DNA from: Patiria pectinifera
Taxonomy: Eukaryota; Echinodermata; Asteroidea; Valvatida; Asterinidae
NCBI GenBank assembly: GCA_029964075.1
Contig: CM057135.1
Location: forward strand, 33,465,181 to 33,529,180
DNA: 64,000 nucleotides
Direction of reading: 5' to 3'
This document shows positions 61,034 through 64,000 of this stretch, piece by piece. Below the pieces are notes generated by a model that was not told the origin of the DNA, searched no databases, and saw only the letters and a list, made by a program, of their open reading frames with translations. Both the position numbers and the translations under genes were made by a program. The first letter of the stretch is position 1. The number at the start of each line of letters is the position of its first letter.

Positions 61034-61442
61034 TGTTACACTGACCTGTTAAAAGGTTTGTGTTCATAGGTGCTGGAAAAACCCAAGAAAACAATGCTGT
61101 TCCTGTAGTCTGGTTCCTGACCCTACTGCAGACGAAACGGAGCAATTAATAGACGTCTGGGAATTGTCAGGTCAGGGAACCAGCCTAGCTGGCTGGCACC
61201 CATTCACGGATGTGTGACCGATTGCAAACAAAATGTGGACTAACTAAATATGGTACATTGGGGGCAGTGTTTGAAAAAAGTCAGTTTTTTCCATCGATGG
61301 TCGGCCGACAATCTTTGGAAATTGATATAAAAATTCAACTTTTCTTGAAAATGACGGCACACCATGTGTCATTATTTCACAGGATGCTTGAGACTATTAT
61401 TCACTTACAGTCAAGTAAGGTATTTCATAATATTTTGGTAGC
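61034..61442 (+). repeat. About 390-bp interspersed repeat, copy 2
   Basis: It matches 44256-44648 block for block (GTTACACTGACC, CCTGACCCTACTGCAGAC, CATTCACGGATGTGTGACC, GATGGTCGGCCGACAATC). It lies in the BBS7 3' UTR or just downstream. Confidence 0.7.
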
Positions 61443-63539
61443 TTTTGTTTTTTTGATCTTTGCAAATGTTGTATATTACCTTTAAATCTGAGATTACTTC
61501 AAAGGGGAAAACTTGTATTTTTTGCAGAACTCCATTTAATACAGGATTTCTTCTTTTGGAAACATTTTTGTATTATAAATCTCTAAAATCACAAATAAAT
61601 GCAATGTCAGTCCAAATGTTGAAGTTTTGTCCATGTGTAGAATTGTAATAACAAAATAAAGCTCAAAGTTCATCGTAGAAATATACTTAGTTAAAAATCC
61701 CAGAAAGCACTTTTTGTGTAAAACTTATTTTTGTGATGTATGTATGTACATGTGGTCTCAACAGAAACTGTACAGAGCAGTGATATTGATGTACATATTG
61801 TAAATAAATAAAATATGAGTATTGCTGTGAAAATGAATTTATGTTTTAAATGTTTGCGTGTAATTTTATTTTGAACATATACTTGCTTTGTGCAAATTAA
61901 TTTCTGTAGGCACTGTGTTGTTTTCTAAGAGGTTAATCACTTACCAAGACGTTTCTCAAAGAGTCACGCCCCCAACACACTTGAAAAGGGATACTGCATG
62001 TTCCTCCTACTGTTTACAAATATATCTCAGGTATTCTTAAAAATTCAATCTTGACAGGAACTAGGAACATTTCAGAGCAAAATGTAAGTGTTTAAATTTG
62101 CAAGCAACTGAACACCTAATTAATTGGGTTAGGAGCAATATATCCAATTATGGGGGGGGGGGGTAAGGCACTTAAAAATCATTTAGTGGTTACTACTGTT
62201 TGAAGAGAACACATGACTGGGGTCCAAATTCCTTGGGGAAACTATAAACAGTTATACAAAGAAATCTGTAACTTTTCAAGTATTCCACATTTTCAGCCTT
62301 AATTTTTACTTTTTTTTTAATTAAAGATGTTCCCCTCTTTAAGATTTTTTATTATTGAAAAAAATCCCTGCCCCCTAAATTCAAGTCCAAATCCACAATA
62401 TTCTTTTGTGTTAGTGTACATGTATGTGCAAGTAACATCCCTGGCCTTATGCACAATCTGTCTCCCCCAGCCCTGAAAATTGGACCCTAATTACGCCATC
62501 TAACCTCGGCTTATTTTTCACAAACCTTCGATTAATTTGTTAGGATTTCCGACATTGAAAAAAATTCGTATGCAGCTTTCCTTACATTTGCATTACTTCA
62601 TCCCATCACATTTTGCACATTTTTCTGGATAATTCTGTGACTTGGCAAGTCTATGGAACCGGTTGGAACCGGTTGGGACAGCTTTCGAGTCAAATTTCCC
62701 TTCCCGCCCACACAGTAAACTTCTCACCTGTTTTAGTCTGTCTTAACCTATCAAAATGCCCAGATTAACAAAGCGCGGTCACTCTTCACACTTCTGACCA
62801 ATCGCAATTGCCCGTTAGCATTACGTCATCGGCCTTCTATCGTCTGACTCTAATTTCGAAAAAAATAGGGCCTAAAGTTTTATGAAATGATGTTATTCAT
62901 TATAAATTTTACACTTATTCTTATTTTCTTATCGACCGCATTCATGGCTTCACTTTTTCATATATTTTATTAAAAAATGCACTTTACAGACAAAAAAATC
63001 ATAAAAAATGGCATAAGCGGAGTGATATACTCTGGACCATTTGCCTTTGGTGCGCGTAAAAAAACAGCTCGTCTTTTCACTTTTATCTCACTCCGCAGAT
63101 GAATTTCAACAGGAGAGGACCTCAGAAAGTTTGCTCCTCGTAACAAGCGCGACTTTTTCGCATCATCTCAATTAATGTGCACACAAAGTTGTAAATTCAT
63201 CCTGGCATCCTCCATTTGGTCTTTTCTGAACTGGCTGCTCTTCTCAGCCAGCTCAGCGCAACAATTTCAAACCATCTTCTCTTCAAGGCACTGTACAAGC
63301 CGCCGCATCATCACAGGCTTCGCTCGGCGGAGAATCCCGCCGGGCCTGGTGAATCGGCACAAGCTCGGAGCGGAGTCCGGAGTACCGAGCGTCACAAATT
63401 GTGTAAAACTGAACTTGAATGGAACTGAACATGAAACAAAGTAGTAGGCCTACTGAACGTGTTGAACTCGAACTGAACCTCGACTTGGAGGATGCTCTAG
63501 CTTCACGCAAGAATACAGATATCTGAGGTGAGTGAAAGC

Positions 63540-63890
63540 TATTTTCATGCGATGAATTTTATAAGGAACACATTTTTTGCTACTAATTTCTGTTCCTCTT
63601 ATATGTATGAAAACTATTTGACATCTCTTTTGGTTAATTGTATGCAAAAAAAAACACCCCAAAAAACAAACCACTTCTTTAATCACTAGGGAAAATCTTG
63701 CTTTTCCGGTCAATTGCGGGCGCTATTGCTGTAATGTCCTTTCACTAAATATCCAACTTGTGTCTGAGCCGTAACGTTGTGGTTTGACATTCACAGTTTT
63801 GCTAATACTGAATACGGAAATTTGCATCAGCATAACAACCAAAAAGGCCCGAAAACTACCCTCAAAATGGAAAAACGGAAATTGAAAGTA
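63540..63890 (+). repeat. Interspersed repeat, GGGCCATG family, right-edge copy
   Basis: It shares GGAACACATTTTTTGCTACT, CTCTTATATGTATGAAAACT, CTTTTCCGGTCAATTGCGGG and GCATCAGCATAACAACCAAA with the copy at 35033-35565. The ends are uncertain. Confidence 0.5.
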
Positions 63891-64000
63891 AGTTTAAAAT
63901 GGGGCTCAAGGATAGCATAGTAGTTGCCTGCACTTTCATTTACAAACTTAGACAACAGCTTTACTTAATGTACTGTATAAGATTTTCATTTTAGTGTAAA

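Larger units (their letters stand above)
60700..64000. other. BBS7 3' UTR and downstream intergenic DNA
   Basis: AATAAA signals at about 61656 and 61801-61810 could end the BBS7 transcript. The stretch holds the repeat copies at 61034-61442 and 63540-63890 and a poly-G run near 62153. A GTGAGT donor at about 63530, after a GC-richer stretch, could end a non-coding first exon of a rightward gene, but nothing proves it. No coding exon with recognisable homology was seen. Confidence 0.45.

Noticed and set aside
63175..63444. 89-residue frame near the right edge
   Set aside because: No recognisable domain, no supporting splice partner, and an overlapping frame of similar length; probably chance.

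Overview
The window is animal nuclear DNA. It has short exons with GT-AG introns, many small interspersed repeats, and seven recognisable protein genes. The gene set (stand-alone XTBD/NKRF, EXD1, fused UMPS, BBS7, Shroom) fits an animal. The frequent TACATGTAC, TAGGCCTA and ACCGGTA words resemble invertebrate deuterostome genomes. My best guess is an echinoderm, perhaps a sea star; that is an inference from sequence texture, not a proof.

Layout, left to right. Positions 1-18184 (minus) hold the 5' part of a Shroom-like gene: two PDZ exons and one further exon in very long introns, with the rest of the gene beyond the left edge. Positions 20283-23941 (minus) hold a complete seven-exon prostaglandin reductase 2 gene. 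Positions 24356-27110 (plus) hold NKRF, whose first exon can splice to either of two versions of the same XTBD exon. Positions 30030-37652 (minus) hold the piRNA factor EXD1 with a tandemly duplicated exon. Positions 37973-40723 (plus) hold an FBXL9/LRRC29-type F-box LRR gene. Positions 44159-51991 (minus) hold UMPS in eleven exons. Positions 52744-60699 (plus) hold BBS7 in fourteen exons. I see no further convincing gene in 60700-64000.

Six genes form three head-to-head pairs (PTGR2/NKRF, EXD1/FBXL9, UMPS/BBS7) separated by 414, 320 and 752 bp, so each gap is probably a shared promoter. The genes do not form a pathway: Shroom acts on the actomyosin cytoskeleton, PTGR2 on prostaglandins, NKRF on XRN2 and RNA processing, EXD1 in the piRNA pathway, FBXL9 in SCF ubiquitin ligases, UMPS in pyrimidine synthesis and BBS7 in the BBSome.

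Between and inside genes there are many non-autonomous DNA transposons with readable inverted ends and target duplications (TA, TTAA, 4, 8 and 9 bp), several tRNA-like SINE pieces, a decayed LINE fragment, and two minisatellites sharing an AATCACAAG core. The strongest new-looking observations are two exon duplications: alternative XTBD ends at NKRF, which would give a stand-alone XTBD microprotein or full NKRF, and a mutually exclusive 71-nt exon pair in EXD1.
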